Assembly: GCF_900105925.1 (NCBI RefSeq)
Contig: NZ_LT629791.1
Location: forward strand, 3,135,278-3,199,277
Source: Jiangella alkaliphila
Lineage (GTDB): Bacteria; Actinomycetota; Actinomycetes; Jiangellales; Jiangellaceae
Reading direction: 5' to 3'
Length of the DNA stretch: 64,000 nt
A program made the translations under genes and the position numbers. Positions 8,596-17,239 of the stretch are shown here, one piece after another (position 1 is the first letter of the stretch; each line of letters starts with the position of its first letter). Under the pieces are notes generated by a model. The model was not told where the DNA came from. It saw only the letters and a list, made by a program, of their open reading frames with translations, and made no database searches.

Positions 8596-10653
8596 TCAGA
8601 GCCAGGCCGACGGCTCCGGTGGCTCCACCGGGACGGGACGGTCGTCGCACCAGGTGCCCCAGGCGTCCCAGCCGCCGTCGTTGCCGCCGAGCAGGTCGAT
8701 CGAGAACTCCGGGCCGGTCGGCGGGAAGTTGAACGAGCCGCAGTTGTTCGTGAACGCGTGGCCGACGCCCCGGGCGTCCAGGTTCTCGATCGTCGCGCTG
8801 CCGAACGCCCGCGCGTTCAGCACGTTCGTCCCGGCGCCGTCGACCCGCACGTCGCGCACCGTCACGTGTGAGATGCCGTACAGGTCCTTGACCGCCCACT
8901 CCGACACGAACTGGATGGCGTTGTAGCTGACGTCCAGGAAGTCGGAGTCGACGACGCGGAAGTCGGCGTCCAGCGGGCCCTCCAGCGCGTAGAACCAGAT
9001 CGCGCCGACGCCGATGTCCCAGTTCAGCTCGCGGGTCCCGGCCCGGACGGTGGTGTTGCGGGCGAAGGTCAGCTGCCCCTGGAAGTCGGTCGAGCCGTGC
9101 CGGTAGCCGGCGTGCAGCGCGGACCCCTCGCGGACCGGGTCGGCGATCAGGTTGTCCGACACGGTGTTGTCGCGGCCGCCGTAGATCGCGATGCCGTTCG
9201 CCAGCACCGGCGACTGGATCGTGTTGTGGTCGAAGGTGTTGCCGGAGTTCTTGTCCAGCTCTTTCGCGGCGTCGCCACTGACGTAGTGCGACCACATCGC
9301 CATCGCGTCGTCGCCGGTGTTGCGGACGAAGTTGTTCGTCGCGCGCACGCCGGTCCAGCCGCGCCGGATGTTCAGCCCGTCGGCGATCTGGTCGACGATG
9401 ACGTTGTCGCGGATCAGCAGGTCGCTGCCGGGCCCGTCCAGCCAGATGCCGACCTTGGTGTTCTTGATGTAAAGGTCTTCGACGACGGAGTCGCTGAGTG
9501 CGCCGCCGACGCCGTTGACCTGGTCGTTGTCGATCCGCTCGGCCACCTCGCCGACGATCGCGAAGTCGGCCAGCCGAACGTCGTGGCTGCCGCCGGCGTC
9601 GTCCGCCCAGCGGCCGTAGAAGCCGGGGGAGTCGTGCCTCGAGCCGTCCGGCGCCTGCGTCGCGCGAGGCGTGACCGGGCCGGTGACGATCGAGTGCCAG
9701 TTCCCCGCCCCGACGATCGCGACCTCGTCGACCACGATGTGCCGGGTGACGAGGAACGTGCCGGCAGGGATGTAGACGACGGCGTCGCGGCCGGGGTGGC
9801 GCTGCTGGGCGTGCGCGATGGCGCGGTCGAACGCGGCCGAGGAGTCGCGGCGGCCGGACGGGTCGGCGCCGAACTGCAGGATCGACACCGAGTGCGCGGG
9901 CTTGCGGGCCGGCGGCGCCACCTGCTCGTAGTCCAGCAGGTCGACGACGGTCCACGCGGCGGCCGCGCGGCGCGGCACCGTCAGCCGCAGCGTCGACCCG
10001 GCGGGATGGGTGCGGTCCAGCAGCAGCCGCTGCTCGTCGTAGGCGTGGCTGGGCCGGTGCGGCTTGGCCTGGCTCTCCGTCGGCGGCCGCCACCAGTCCG
10101 GGTTGAGCCAGCCGGTCCCGGGGTCGTTCGAGAACGGGTAGTCGGCGTACAGCCAGGAGTACCGCGAGGTCAGCGTCATGGTGCTCCGGTGCCGGCCGTC
10201 GACGGTGACCTCCAGCGGTGACTCGATGCCGCCGCCTGACGGCGCGTCCGGGATGCTGGCGCGGACGGTGATCGCGTTGGCCGGGCGGGTCAGCGTGAAC
10301 TCGACGTACGCGCCCGGGTCCAGCCTGACGGCGTCGCGGCCGGACGCTTCGGCGCTCAGCGTGTAGGCGGCCCGCTGCTCGGCGCCGCGCCGGTCCGGGG
10401 AGTAGAGCGCGATGTCGCCGGTGGACGACGCGCTGAGCGGTTCGCCGGTGTGGACGGCGAACTCGGCCTCCTGCTCGGCGAACGCGACGTCGGCGCCGCG
10501 GCCCTCGACCAGCTCGGGGTCGAGGCCGGCCCGGGTCTCACGAGGCGTGGCGGCGGTGGCGGACGGAGACGGCTCGGCCTGGGCGGCCGGCATGACGGCG
10601 GCAATGGCGGTCGCGAGGACGGCGGCCGCGGCGACGATGAGACGGCTGCGCAT
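8596..10653 (-). CDS. secreted parallel beta-helix glycosidase-like protein (GH87/mycodextranase-like)
   Basis: A 685-aa exported protein. The signal peptide covers residues 1-26 (AAQAEPSPS). An N-terminal carbohydrate-binding-like beta-sandwich spans about 55-245 and includes YVEFTLTRPANAITVRAS and a YSWLYADYPF stretch. A right-handed beta-helix starts near 250 with ILQFGADPSGRRDSSAAFDRA and continues to the end with repeated asparagine-rich turns (DNTVSDNLIADP, NNFVRNTGDDAMAMW). The architecture resembles bacterial GH87 alpha-1,3-glucanases (mycodextranases) and pectate-lyase-fold enzymes; the glycan cleaved cannot be fixed from sequence. It is a single-gene unit. Confidence 0.72.
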   Translation of the reverse strand: MRSRLIVAAAAVLATAIAAVMPAAQAEPSPSATAATPRETRAGLDPELVEGRGADVAFAEQEAEFAVHTGEPLSASSTGDIALYSPDRRGAEQRAAYTLSAEASGRDAVRLDPGAYVEFTLTRPANAITVRASIPDAPSGGGIESPLEVTVDGRHRSTMTLTSRYSWLYADYPFSNDPGTGWLNPDWWRPPTESQAKPHRPSHAYDEQRLLLDRTHPAGSTLRLTVPRRAAAAWTVVDLLDYEQVAPPARKPAHSVSILQFGADPSGRRDSSAAFDRAIAHAQQRHPGRDAVVYIPAGTFLVTRHIVVDEVAIVGAGNWHSIVTGPVTPRATQAPDGSRHDSPGFYGRWADDAGGSHDVRLADFAIVGEVAERIDNDQVNGVGGALSDSVVEDLYIKNTKVGIWLDGPGSDLLIRDNVIVDQIADGLNIRRGWTGVRATNNFVRNTGDDAMAMWSHYVSGDAAKELDKNSGNTFDHNTIQSPVLANGIAIYGGRDNTVSDNLIADPVREGSALHAGYRHGSTDFQGQLTFARNTTVRAGTRELNWDIGVGAIWFYALEGPLDADFRVVDSDFLDVSYNAIQFVSEWAVKDLYGISHVTVRDVRVDGAGTNVLNARAFGSATIENLDARGVGHAFTNNCGSFNFPPTGPEFSIDLLGGNDGGWDAWGTWCDDRPVPVEPPEPSAWL

Positions 10654-10723
10654 ACTCGGTCAAAGTACAGCAAAATAAGGTGTAAGAATACGAAAGAACT
10701 CAACAATCCGCCATCATCTACCC
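10654..10723. promoter_or_regulatory. AT-rich upstream region of the beta-helix gene
   Basis: The 70 bases upstream of the minus-strand beta-helix gene are unusually AT-rich (runs such as CAAAATAAGG and AATACGAAAG), so its promoter is probably here. No confident -10/-35 pair could be assigned. Confidence 0.35.
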
Positions 10724-10796
10724 ACCCGAGTTGATCATGGAGAAGGTCGGCTCCAGATCGCCGCCAGAGCCGAGTTTCTCCATGATCAACTCGGGT
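10724..10796. repeat. dispersed hairpin element, copy 1 (21-bp stem)
   Basis: Perfect inverted repeat: 10724-10744 (core GTTGATCATGGAGAA) pairs with 10776-10796 around a 31-nt loop. The right arm contains the stop codon of the AHSA1 gene (10786-10788), so the element forms the 3' end of that minus-strand transcript and probably terminates it. The same core recurs near 17390 and, with changes, near 25680. Confidence 0.85.
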
Positions 10797-11250
10797 CGGG
10801 GGCGCGGCTCGCGGTCGTGCGGCCGAGCTCGTCGCGGTACCGGCCGAGCACCAGCGGCCAGCCGCGGTCGTAGTCGGCGCGGGCGGTGGACGGGTCGTCG
10901 TAGCTCTCCCAGCCGCTGTGCCGCAACGTCACCAGCGTGCCGCCGCCGTCGACCGCGGCGAAGGAGACCTCGACCAGCCCCGCGGCGTCGGCCGGCCGGC
11001 CCGGGTGCCAGGTGAACGCGACCACCGCGGGCGGCTCCCACCGGGTCACCGTCCCCCAGGCCGCCTCGTCGCCTGCCTCGGAGCGCTCGACGATGACGCC
11101 GTCCTCGAACGCGACGGTCGCGGCCTCGCCGTAGACGCTGAACCGGGCCAGCGGCCACCAGCGCCCGATGCCGGCGGTGAACACGTCGAACGCGACCGCC
11201 GGTGCGGCCTCGACCAGCAGTTCGCGGCGGATCTCGGGTACGGGACTCAT
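10786..11250 (-). CDS. SRPBCC/AHSA1-domain protein
   Basis: A 154-aa cytoplasmic START-like (AHSA1) domain protein. It opens VPEIRRELLVEAAPAVAFDVFT with IGRWWPL, and has VVAFTWHPG and TLVTLRHSGWESYDDP, typical of actinobacterial AHSA1 proteins paired with ArsR regulators. The ATG at 11250 overlaps the stop of the ArsR gene (ATGA), so translation is coupled. Its last codons and stop are formed by the right arm of the hairpin element. The ligand is unknown. Such pairs are annotated widely but few have been studied. Confidence 0.88.
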   Translation of the reverse strand: MSPVPEIRRELLVEAAPAVAFDVFTAGIGRWWPLARFSVYGEAATVAFEDGVIVERSEAGDEAAWGTVTRWEPPAVVAFTWHPGRPADAAGLVEVSFAAVDGGGTLVTLRHSGWESYDDPSTARADYDRGWPLVLGRYRDELGRTTASRAPDPS

Positions 11251-11582
11251 CGCTCGTCCTCCTCCGGTTCGGGCGTGGCGCGGGCGACCTCGGCGGCATA
11301 CGCGTCGAGCGCGACGTCCCAGGTGCCGACCAGCCACTCCTGCACGGCCGCCAGCCCGTCCGGCGCCAGCGCGTAGAGGTTGCGGGTGCCCACGCTGCGG
11401 TGCTCGATCAGCCCGGCGCCGCTGAGTACCCGCAGGTGCTTGCTCACGGCGGGCCGGCCGACCGGCAGTCGCTCGGCCAGCTTGCCGACGGGCGTCGGGC
11501 CGTCGCGCAACAACTCGAGGATGCGCCGCCGCACGGGCTCGCCGAGGGCGTCGAACGCCGCATCCGCTGATTGGTTACTCAT
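11247..11582 (-). CDS. ArsR-family winged-helix repressor
   Basis: A 111-aa regulator with a winged-helix fold: FDALGEPVRRRILELLRDGP, the recognition helix GRPAVSKHLRVLSGAGLI, and the wing HRSVGTRNLYAL. There are no metal-binding cysteines, so it is the non-metal ArsR type commonly coupled to AHSA1 genes. The ATG at 11582 is preferred over an in-frame TTG two codons earlier; no clear Shine-Dalgarno is seen. It probably represses its own two-gene operon. The 29 bases before the GMC gene end are too short to show an operator confidently. Confidence 0.88.
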   Translation of the reverse strand: MSNQSADAAFDALGEPVRRRILELLRDGPTPVGKLAERLPVGRPAVSKHLRVLSGAGLIEHRSVGTRNLYALAPDGLAAVQEWLVGTWDVALDAYAAEVARATPEPEEDER

Positions 11583-11611
11583 GGGCAACGGTTACTCTAC
11601 AGCAACCATTG

Positions 11612-13117
11612 CTACTCCGTCTCGATCAGCGCCGCGATCCGTTCACCGGCCATGACGGCGGTCGCGGCCGGCCCGCTCGACGTCACCGCCGGGAAGATCG
11701 ACGTGTCGGCGACGCGCAGGCCGGTGACGCCGTGCACGCGGCCGTGCTCGTCGACGACGCCGTCCGGGCCCATCGCGCAGCCGCCGCTGAGGTGGATCGC
11801 GGTCCCGACGTGCGCGGCCAGCCAGCGGTCCAGCGCCGCGTCGTCGGCCAGGACGTCGTCGTCGAGGCCGGGCGTCGTCCGCGCCGCGACCAGTGGCCGG
11901 AACGCCGCCGTCGTCAGCAGCCGCACCGCCACCCGCACGCCGTCCCGCAGCCGGGCCCGGTCCTCCGGCGTGGACAGGAAGTGGTGGTCCAGGCGCGGCG
12001 ACACCGCCGGGTCGGCCGAGACCAGTTCGACGGTGCCGCGGCTGGTCTCCTGCTGCAGCGCGACCCGCAGTGCCAGGTCGTCGCCGGCGCCGGGGACGAC
12101 CACGCCGAGCGGCCGCGTCCAGCACAGGATCTCCAGGTCGCCCTCGTACGGCGACCCGGTCGCGGTGAACGCCAGCCGGCCCTGCAGCGGCAGCGCCGCC
12201 GACGGCGTCAGCGCGGCGCCCGCGGGCCGGTACCCGACGGTGATCTCGGGGTGATCGCTGGTCCCGCGGCCGACGCCGGGCAGATCGGCGACCACGGGCA
12301 CGCCGAGCGACGCCAGCCGCGCGGCCGGGCCGACGCCGGACACCATGAGCAGCTGCGGCGACAGCACGGCTCCGGCGGACAGGATCACCTCGCCGGCCTG
12401 TACCTCCTCAGTGCGGCCCTCCCGCGAGACCACCACGCCGACGGCCCGGGCGCCCGCGAACAGCACCCGCCGCACCACCGCGCCGCCGAGCACCGTCAGG
12501 TTCGGCCGGCCGCGCGCCGCCGCCAGGTGCGTCCGCGCGGTGCTGTGCCGAAGCCCGTCCGCGACGGAGAGCGGCACCGGCCCGTACCCGGGCCGGCCGC
12601 CGTCGTTCTGGTCCGGCTGCGCCGGGAATCCCAGCTCGGCGCAGGCGGCGTAGAACGCCGTCGTCACCGGGTGCGGCGGGGCGTCGCGGCGTACCGGCAC
12701 CGGCCCGCCGTGCCCATGCCCCGGCCGGTCGCCGTGGTCGCGGTCGTCCTCCAGCGCCGCGAAGAACGGCCGGACCCGCTCCCACGACCACGCCGGGTTG
12801 CCCAGCGCCGCCCACCGGTCGAAGTCGGCCGGCGCGCCGCGGACGAAGTAGCCGCCGTTGATCGCGGTCGACCCGCCGACGATCCGGCCGCGCGGCACGA
12901 CCGCCGTCACGTCCGTGGTGAGCCGGGCCGGGAACGCCCAGGCCGCCGGGTGACCGAGCGCCGCCGCGGGCATCGTGGCCGGGTCGAGCAGCTCGGCCGG
13001 CTGCTCGTCCGGGCCGGCCTCGAGCAGCAGCACCCGGCGGTCCGGGTTGTCGCTGAGCCGGGCCGCCAGCGGTGCTCCGGTCGCGCCCGCACCCACCACG
13101 ACGACGTCGTAGAACAC
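11612..13117 (-). CDS. GMC-family FAD oxidoreductase
   Basis: A 501-aa flavoenzyme oxidising an alcohol or sugar. The FAD-binding Rossmann motif GAGATGAPLAARL lies near residues 8-20. The GMC signature GGSTAINGGYFVRG is near 80 and a second region, ILSAGAVLSPQLLMVSGVGP, near 260-280. The C-terminal domain has LSGGCAMGPDG with the catalytic His side and FPAVTSSGPAATAVM. The GTG at 13117 matches the normal family N-terminus. It appears monocistronic. The substrate is unknown; choline- and glucose-dehydrogenase-like relatives exist. Confidence 0.9.
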   Translation of the reverse strand: MFYDVVVVGAGATGAPLAARLSDNPDRRVLLLEAGPDEQPAELLDPATMPAAALGHPAAWAFPARLTTDVTAVVPRGRIVGGSTAINGGYFVRGAPADFDRWAALGNPAWSWERVRPFFAALEDDRDHGDRPGHGHGGPVPVRRDAPPHPVTTAFYAACAELGFPAQPDQNDGGRPGYGPVPLSVADGLRHSTARTHLAAARGRPNLTVLGGAVVRRVLFAGARAVGVVVSREGRTEEVQAGEVILSAGAVLSPQLLMVSGVGPAARLASLGVPVVADLPGVGRGTSDHPEITVGYRPAGAALTPSAALPLQGRLAFTATGSPYEGDLEILCWTRPLGVVVPGAGDDLALRVALQQETSRGTVELVSADPAVSPRLDHHFLSTPEDRARLRDGVRVAVRLLTTAAFRPLVAARTTPGLDDDVLADDAALDRWLAAHVGTAIHLSGGCAMGPDGVVDEHGRVHGVTGLRVADTSIFPAVTSSGPAATAVMAGERIAALIETE

Positions 13118-13232
13118 GGTCGCACCGTATCTGCGAGGATGGCGGCGTGACCGGGCCGGGGCACGGCGTTCCGTCACCGCCCGGGCGAGCGCACATCACC
13201 GACCTGCGCAATACCGAGCCGCAGGGTTGCCG

Positions 13233-13577
13233 CTAGGGTGCCGGCGCGCCGCCATAGCCGATCTCGTTGCCGTCCAGGTCGTGGTAGGTGATCTTGCGGA
13301 CGCCGTTGCCATACGTCTCGCGCAGCGCCGGCTCGATGCCGCGCGACGTGATGCCGTCGACCACCGCGTCGAGGTCGTCGACGAAGATCGTGACGTGGCT
13401 CCGGCCGGCGGTCTCGGGGCGCTGGTTGACGGCGATCGAGCGGTGCTCGGCCAGCTCCCACACCACCTCGGTGTCGTGGGCGCGGAACGTGAACGGCGCG
13501 CCGAACAGCTTCTCGTACCAGGCGGCCGAGGCGGCGAAGTCGGTCACCGGGAGCACGGCGAATAGGTCGAGAGTCAT
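13233..13577 (-). CDS. VOC-family (glyoxalase/bleomycin-resistance fold) protein
   Basis: A 114-aa single vicinal-oxygen-chelate domain. It opens LDLFAVLPVTDFAASAAWYEKLFG and contains VVWELAEHRSIAVNQRP and KITYHDLDGNEIGYGG, the usual beta-alpha-beta-beta-beta pairs. His and Glu residues at metal-site positions are present (EHRS; DLDGNEIG). The function is unknown; such stand-alone proteins are often isomerases, dioxygenases or drug-binding proteins. A 115-base gap separates it from the GMC gene and shows no other feature. Confidence 0.88.
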   Translation of the reverse strand: MTLDLFAVLPVTDFAASAAWYEKLFGAPFTFRAHDTEVVWELAEHRSIAVNQRPETAGRSHVTIFVDDLDAVVDGITSRGIEPALRETYGNGVRKITYHDLDGNEIGYGGAPAP

Positions 13578-13641
13578 GTGGCGATGCTAGCCAGTCCGGC
13601 ACCCTAGCGGTCTACGGTGACCTCACACCGAGGGGGACATC

Positions 13642-13680
13642 ATGAGTACGGAGGAGACCAGCGGGAGTGGGACGAGATGA
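13642..13680 (+). other. 12-codon ORF with good ribosome site, overlapping the next start
   Basis: ATG at 13642 follows a GAGGGGG stretch by about 5 nt and reads MSTEETSGSGTR before a TGA that overlaps the ATG at 13677 (ATGA). It could be a leader peptide or the surviving start of a gene whose middle has been lost. Confidence 0.4.
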
Positions 13681-13877
13681 GCGAGGCCGGTCGCGCCTCG
13701 GTCCCGCGCGACCGGCTGTTCATCCAGCTCGGCTTCCTGCTCGACGCCATCCCGGAGGGGGAACGGGCGCGCTGGATGCGCGAGTTCCTGCCGCTCCCCG
13801 CCCGGGTGCTCTACCAGGCCGACGGGAGGCGTCAGTACGAGAAGCACCGCCGTCTCGTGTACGGCGATCTCGCCTGA
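13677..13877 (+). pseudogene. small protein resembling the C-terminal tail of hemerythrin-domain proteins
   Basis: A 66-aa product (SEAGRASVPRDRLFIQ and so on, ending RRQYEKHRRLVYGDLA) that resembles, from memory, the tail that follows the HHE four-helix bundle in actinobacterial hemerythrin-like proteins: a helix, an ERARWMREF-type helix, then LPARVLYQ and GRRQYEKH. No HHE domain precedes it. The frame stays open upstream to a GTG at 13617 and reads GDQREWDEM before the ATG. It is most likely a remnant left by an internal deletion, but it could be a real small protein coupled to the 12-codon ORF. Confidence 0.5.
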
Positions 13878-13902
13878 CGCCTACCGGGACATCTCCCTGG
13901 GG

Positions 13903-15165
13903 TCAACCTCGGCCGCTGCTGGCGCGGGCCCGCCGGGCGATCGCGTCGATCGACACCGCGAGCAGCAGCACCGCTCCGGTGACGATGAAACGCACGGAGG
14001 AGTCCACGCCGATGCGGTTGAGGCCGCTGTTGATCGACATGAGCACCAGCACGCCCAGCAGCGCCGAGTAGGCCGAGCCGCGGCCGCCGAACAGGCTGAC
14101 GCCGCCGATGACCGCCGCCGCGATCGCGGTCAGGTTGACGTCGTTGCTGCCGCTGGCCTGCGACACCGACGTCAGCCGGGCCAGGAACAACAGACCGCCG
14201 GTCGCGGCCAGCAGGCCGGTCAGCGAGAACGCCGAGATGTAGATCCAGGTGACGTTGATGCCGGAACGGCGGGCCGCCTCGACGTTGCCGCCGACGGCGT
14301 ACAGGTGCCGGCCCCAGGTCGACTTGCGCAGGACGAGGTCCAGGAGCACGACCAGCCCCACGAAGAACACCACCGCGAAACCCCAGCCGCGGTCGATGTT
14401 CAGGTAGTAGGTGAGGAAGCCGAGGCCGGCCAGCATGACCCCCGCCTTGATCAGCACCAGCGTCACCGACTGCGCGGGCAGCCCGGCCGCCGTCCGCCGC
14501 CGGATGCCGATGAGGTTGACCAGCGCGTACAGCGCGACGACCGCCACCACGACGACGTACGAGACCGCCGGGCTGAGGAAGTCCTCGCGGGCGAACTGCG
14601 CCAGCGGCGACGTGCGCGGCAGGTTGATCGTGCCGGTGTCGCCGAGCACGACGTACTGCAGGCCGACGAAGCCGAGCAGGCCGGCCAATGTGATGACGAA
14701 GCTCGGCACGCCGATCTTGGTGAAGATCAGCCCGTAGACGATGCCGATGACTGCGCCCGTCCCGGCGCCGGCCGCCAGCCCCAGCACCAGCGGCTGCTCC
14801 TGCTGGACCACCAGGACGGCCGTGATGGACCCCGCGAGACCGCTGATCGAGCCGACGGACAGGTCGATCTCGCCGAGAAGCAGCACCAGCACGATGCCGA
14901 CCGCGATGATGCCGTACGGCACGGCGGTGAGCGTGATGTTGACCAGGTTGCTCGACGACAGGTACGTGACGTCCTGCAGGTAGAAGACCAGCCCGATGAT
15001 GAACAGGCCGACGACCACCGGCAGCATGCCGAGGTCGCCGTCGCGGACGCGCCGCCGGAACGCGTCCACCGCGCCGCGCAGGCCGGCGTCCTGGGCCAGC
15101 CGCTCGTCGAGGAGGTCGGCGCGGGCCGCGGTCTCGTCGGCCGGCGCCGTCCGGGTCCTACTCAT
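13903..15165 (-). CDS. xylH: XylH-like sugar ABC transporter permease (cassette 1)
   Basis: A 420-aa inner-membrane permease with about ten to twelve hydrophobic segments. It carries the branched-chain/monosaccharide permease signatures GEIDLSVGSISGLAGSITAVL, VITLAGLLGFVGLQYVV, NVEAARRSGINV and AAAVIGGVSLFGGRGSAYSALLG. It forms the channel for the XylF/XylG-like proteins encoded just upstream; its start overlaps the ATPase stop by 8 nt. A cytoplasmic N-terminal stretch of about 45 residues precedes the first helix. The sugar is probably a pentose by family, not proven. Confidence 0.9.
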   Translation of the reverse strand: MSRTRTAPADETAARADLLDERLAQDAGLRGAVDAFRRRVRDGDLGMLPVVVGLFIIGLVFYLQDVTYLSSSNLVNITLTAVPYGIIAVGIVLVLLLGEIDLSVGSISGLAGSITAVLVVQQEQPLVLGLAAGAGTGAVIGIVYGLIFTKIGVPSFVITLAGLLGFVGLQYVVLGDTGTINLPRTSPLAQFAREDFLSPAVSYVVVVAVVALYALVNLIGIRRRTAAGLPAQSVTLVLIKAGVMLAGLGFLTYYLNIDRGWGFAVVFFVGLVVLLDLVLRKSTWGRHLYAVGGNVEAARRSGINVTWIYISAFSLTGLLAATGGLLFLARLTSVSQASGSNDVNLTAIAAAVIGGVSLFGGRGSAYSALLGVLVLMSINSGLNRIGVDSSVRFIVTGAVLLLAVSIDAIARRARASSGRG

Positions 15166-15982
15166 CGGTGCCCCCTGACGCCTCGCGGCGGGCGTTGCGC
15201 TCGGCCACGACGTTGTCCGACGCGCCGGTGATGGCGGCGACGAGCTGCTCGGTCGTGACGTCGACGGTGCGGAACTCGGCCTCGTTGCGGCCCAGCCGCA
15301 GCACCACGATGCGGTCGGCGACGGCCTGCACGTCGGCCATGTTGTGGCTGATCAGGACGACGGCGAGGCGCTGCTCGCGGAGCCGCTCGACGAGGTTCAG
15401 CACCTCGGCGGTCTGCGCGACGCCCAGGGCGGCGGTCGGCTCGTCGAGCATGACCACCTTGGGCTGGCCGACCAGGCTGCGGGCGATCGCGACGGTCTGC
15501 CGCTGGCCGCCGGACAGGCTGGCGACCGGGATGCGCACGGTCGGGATCTTCGCGCCCAGCTCGCGCAGCAGCCGCCAGGACTCCTTCTCCATGGCCACCT
15601 CGTCCATCCAGGCCTGCGAGCCCAGCTCGCTGCCGAGGAACAGGTTGGCCACGACGTCGAGGTTGTCGCAGAGCGCGAGGTCCTGGAAGACCGTCGCGAT
15701 GCCCAGCGACTGTGCGGTGCCCGGGCTGCCGACGTGCACCTCGCGGCCCTCGACCCGCATGCTGCCGGAGTCGGGCTGGTACACGCCGGACATGATCTTG
15801 ACCAGGGTCGACTTCCCCGCGCCGTTGTCGCCGACGAGGGCGACCACCTCGCCGGCGTGGACCTGGAAGTCGACGCCGGCCAGCGCCTGGACGGCGCCGA
15901 AATGTTTGCCGATCCCGGTGAGTTCCAGGACCGGCTGGGTCGTGCGGGCCGAGGACCCGCTCTCCTCTGTGGCGACGCTCAT
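15158..15982 (-). CDS. xylG: XylG-like single-domain sugar ABC ATPase (cassette 1)
   Basis: A 274-aa ATPase powering sugar import. It has Walker A GDNGAGKSTL, Q-loop FQDLALCDNLDV, signature LSGGQRQ, Walker B VVMLDEPTAAL and switch LISHNMAD. E. coli XylG/RbsA are tandem two-domain proteins of about 500 aa; this one has a single domain, as in many actinomycete cassettes, and must act as a homodimer. The ATG at 15982 lies 9 nt after GAGGAG; an ATG three codons earlier abuts that site. The gene lies between XylF- and XylH-like genes. Confidence 0.92.
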   Translation of the reverse strand: MSVATEESGSSARTTQPVLELTGIGKHFGAVQALAGVDFQVHAGEVVALVGDNGAGKSTLVKIMSGVYQPDSGSMRVEGREVHVGSPGTAQSLGIATVFQDLALCDNLDVVANLFLGSELGSQAWMDEVAMEKESWRLLRELGAKIPTVRIPVASLSGGQRQTVAIARSLVGQPKVVMLDEPTAALGVAQTAEVLNLVERLREQRLAVVLISHNMADVQAVADRIVVLRLGRNEAEFRTVDVTTEQLVAAITGASDNVVAERNARREASGGTDE

Positions 15983-16010
15983 CGGCACCATCTCCTCTGT
16001 TCCAGAGTCA

Positions 16011-16052
16011 AGGGTGGCACCGGCCGGGAGATTCCGGCTCCAGTGCCACCCT
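16011..16052 (-). promoter_or_regulatory. intra-operon hairpin between binding-protein and ATPase genes
   Basis: Perfect 10-bp inverted repeat AGGGTGGCAC (16011-16020) / GTGCCACCCT (16043-16052), with some further GC pairing inside the 22-nt loop. It lies after the binding-protein stop and before the ATPase start. In other sugar operons such stem-loops raise the amount of binding protein over membrane components by partial termination or mRNA protection; that role is inferred here. Confidence 0.6.
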
Positions 16053-16071
16053 CGACGTTGTCTCGACGGGA

Positions 16072-17157
16072 TCAGCTGAGGCCCGCGGCCGCGCAGGCGT
16101 CCGCGTAGTCAGCGGTGCAGATCTCGTCGACGCTCCAGAACTCGTCGGCTACGACGGTGTCGGCCACGTTGTCGGCGGTGACCACGATCGGGTCGTGGAT
16201 CAGCGACGGCACACCCTGGAAGTCGACGGTGTCGGCGACCTCCTCGCCGTTGACGATCGAGATGGCCGCCTCGGCGGCGCCCTCGGCCTCGACCGGGATC
16301 GGCTTGTAGACCGTCATGTATTGCTCACCCGCGACGATGCGCTGGATGGCGGCCAGCTCGGCGTCCTGCCCGGTCACCGGCGGCAGCGCGTCGGCGGCGA
16401 TGCCCGCACCGGTCAGCGCCGCGATGACGCCGCCGGCCTGGCCGTCGTTGGCGGCGTAGACGCCGGCCAGCGAGGCGGGGTCGATGGTGTTGAGCTGGTC
16501 CGTCGTCCACGACTGGGCGTTGTCGGGGCTCCAGTCGGGGTTGTCGTACTCGCCGACGACGGTGAGGTCGCTGGCGTCGATGATGCTGTGCGCGCCGGAC
16601 TTGAACTGCGCGGCGTTGGGGTCGTCGGGCGACCCGTTCAGCATGAGGATGTCGCCGGCCGCGCCGACCGCGTCGACCAGGGCCTGGCCCTGCAGCTCGC
16701 CGACCCGCTCGTTGTCGAACGAGGTGTAGTAGTCGGCACCCTCGATGAAGCGGTCGTAGGCGATGACCGGGATGTCGGCGGCCTGCGCGTCGGCCACCAG
16801 CGACGCCGCGGCGACACCGTTGACCGGGTCGAGCACCATGACGTCGACGTTCTGCGAGATCGCGGAGTCGACCTGCTCGGCCTGCTGGGCCTCGTCCTGG
16901 TCGGCGTTGAAGTAGACGACCTCGCAGTCGGCGCACAGCTCCGCGACCTTGGCCTCGAACAGCGGCCGGTCGAACGCCTCGTAGCGGGCGGTGGCCGCTT
17001 CCGGCAGGAGCAGGGCGATCGAGGCGCCCCCGCTCGCGGTCTCGTCGCTCCCGCCGCCGTTGTCGTTGTCGTCCTCGTTGGCGCCACAGGCGGCCAGTGC
17101 GCCGGCGGCCAGGGCGAGGACTGCGAAGACGGCAGCCCGTCGATTGGGCTGGTGCAC
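16072..17157 (-). CDS. xylF: XylF-like sugar-binding lipoprotein (cassette 1)
   Basis: A 361-aa lipid-anchored periplasmic-binding-type protein. The signal peptide ends in lipobox LAAC at Cys24. The mature part closely follows the XylF pattern: LLLPEAATARYEAFDRP, VIAYDRFIEGADYYTSFDNE, LMLNGSPDDPNAAQFKSG, GVYAANDGQAGGV, PPVTGQDAELA and MTVYKPI. The GTG at 17157 was chosen because AAAGGAGGG lies about 8 nt upstream and the signal peptide begins there. It has a Cys pair in CADCE and another near the C-terminus. It is the first gene of cassette 1. Confidence 0.92.
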   Translation of the reverse strand: MHQPNRRAAVFAVLALAAGALAACGANEDDNDNGGGSDETASGGASIALLLPEAATARYEAFDRPLFEAKVAELCADCEVVYFNADQDEAQQAEQVDSAISQNVDVMVLDPVNGVAAASLVADAQAADIPVIAYDRFIEGADYYTSFDNERVGELQGQALVDAVGAAGDILMLNGSPDDPNAAQFKSGAHSIIDASDLTVVGEYDNPDWSPDNAQSWTTDQLNTIDPASLAGVYAANDGQAGGVIAALTGAGIAADALPPVTGQDAELAAIQRIVAGEQYMTVYKPIPVEAEGAAEAAISIVNGEEVADTVDFQGVPSLIHDPIVVTADNVADTVVADEFWSVDEICTADYADACAAAGLS

Positions 17158-17239
17158 AGTGAAACCCTCCTTTGGGTTCTTGGCCCGCCGATAGATCGGC
17201 CGGCTGGGGAGAGTGTCGAACGCCTGCGCGTTGTCGTCA

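Noticed and set aside
10731-11015. ORFs starting MIMEKV at the hairpin elements (also near 17253-17441)
   Set aside because: They start inside the inverted repeats, whose arms happen to read ATGATCATGGAG; no homology or ribosome site. The DNA repeat explains them.
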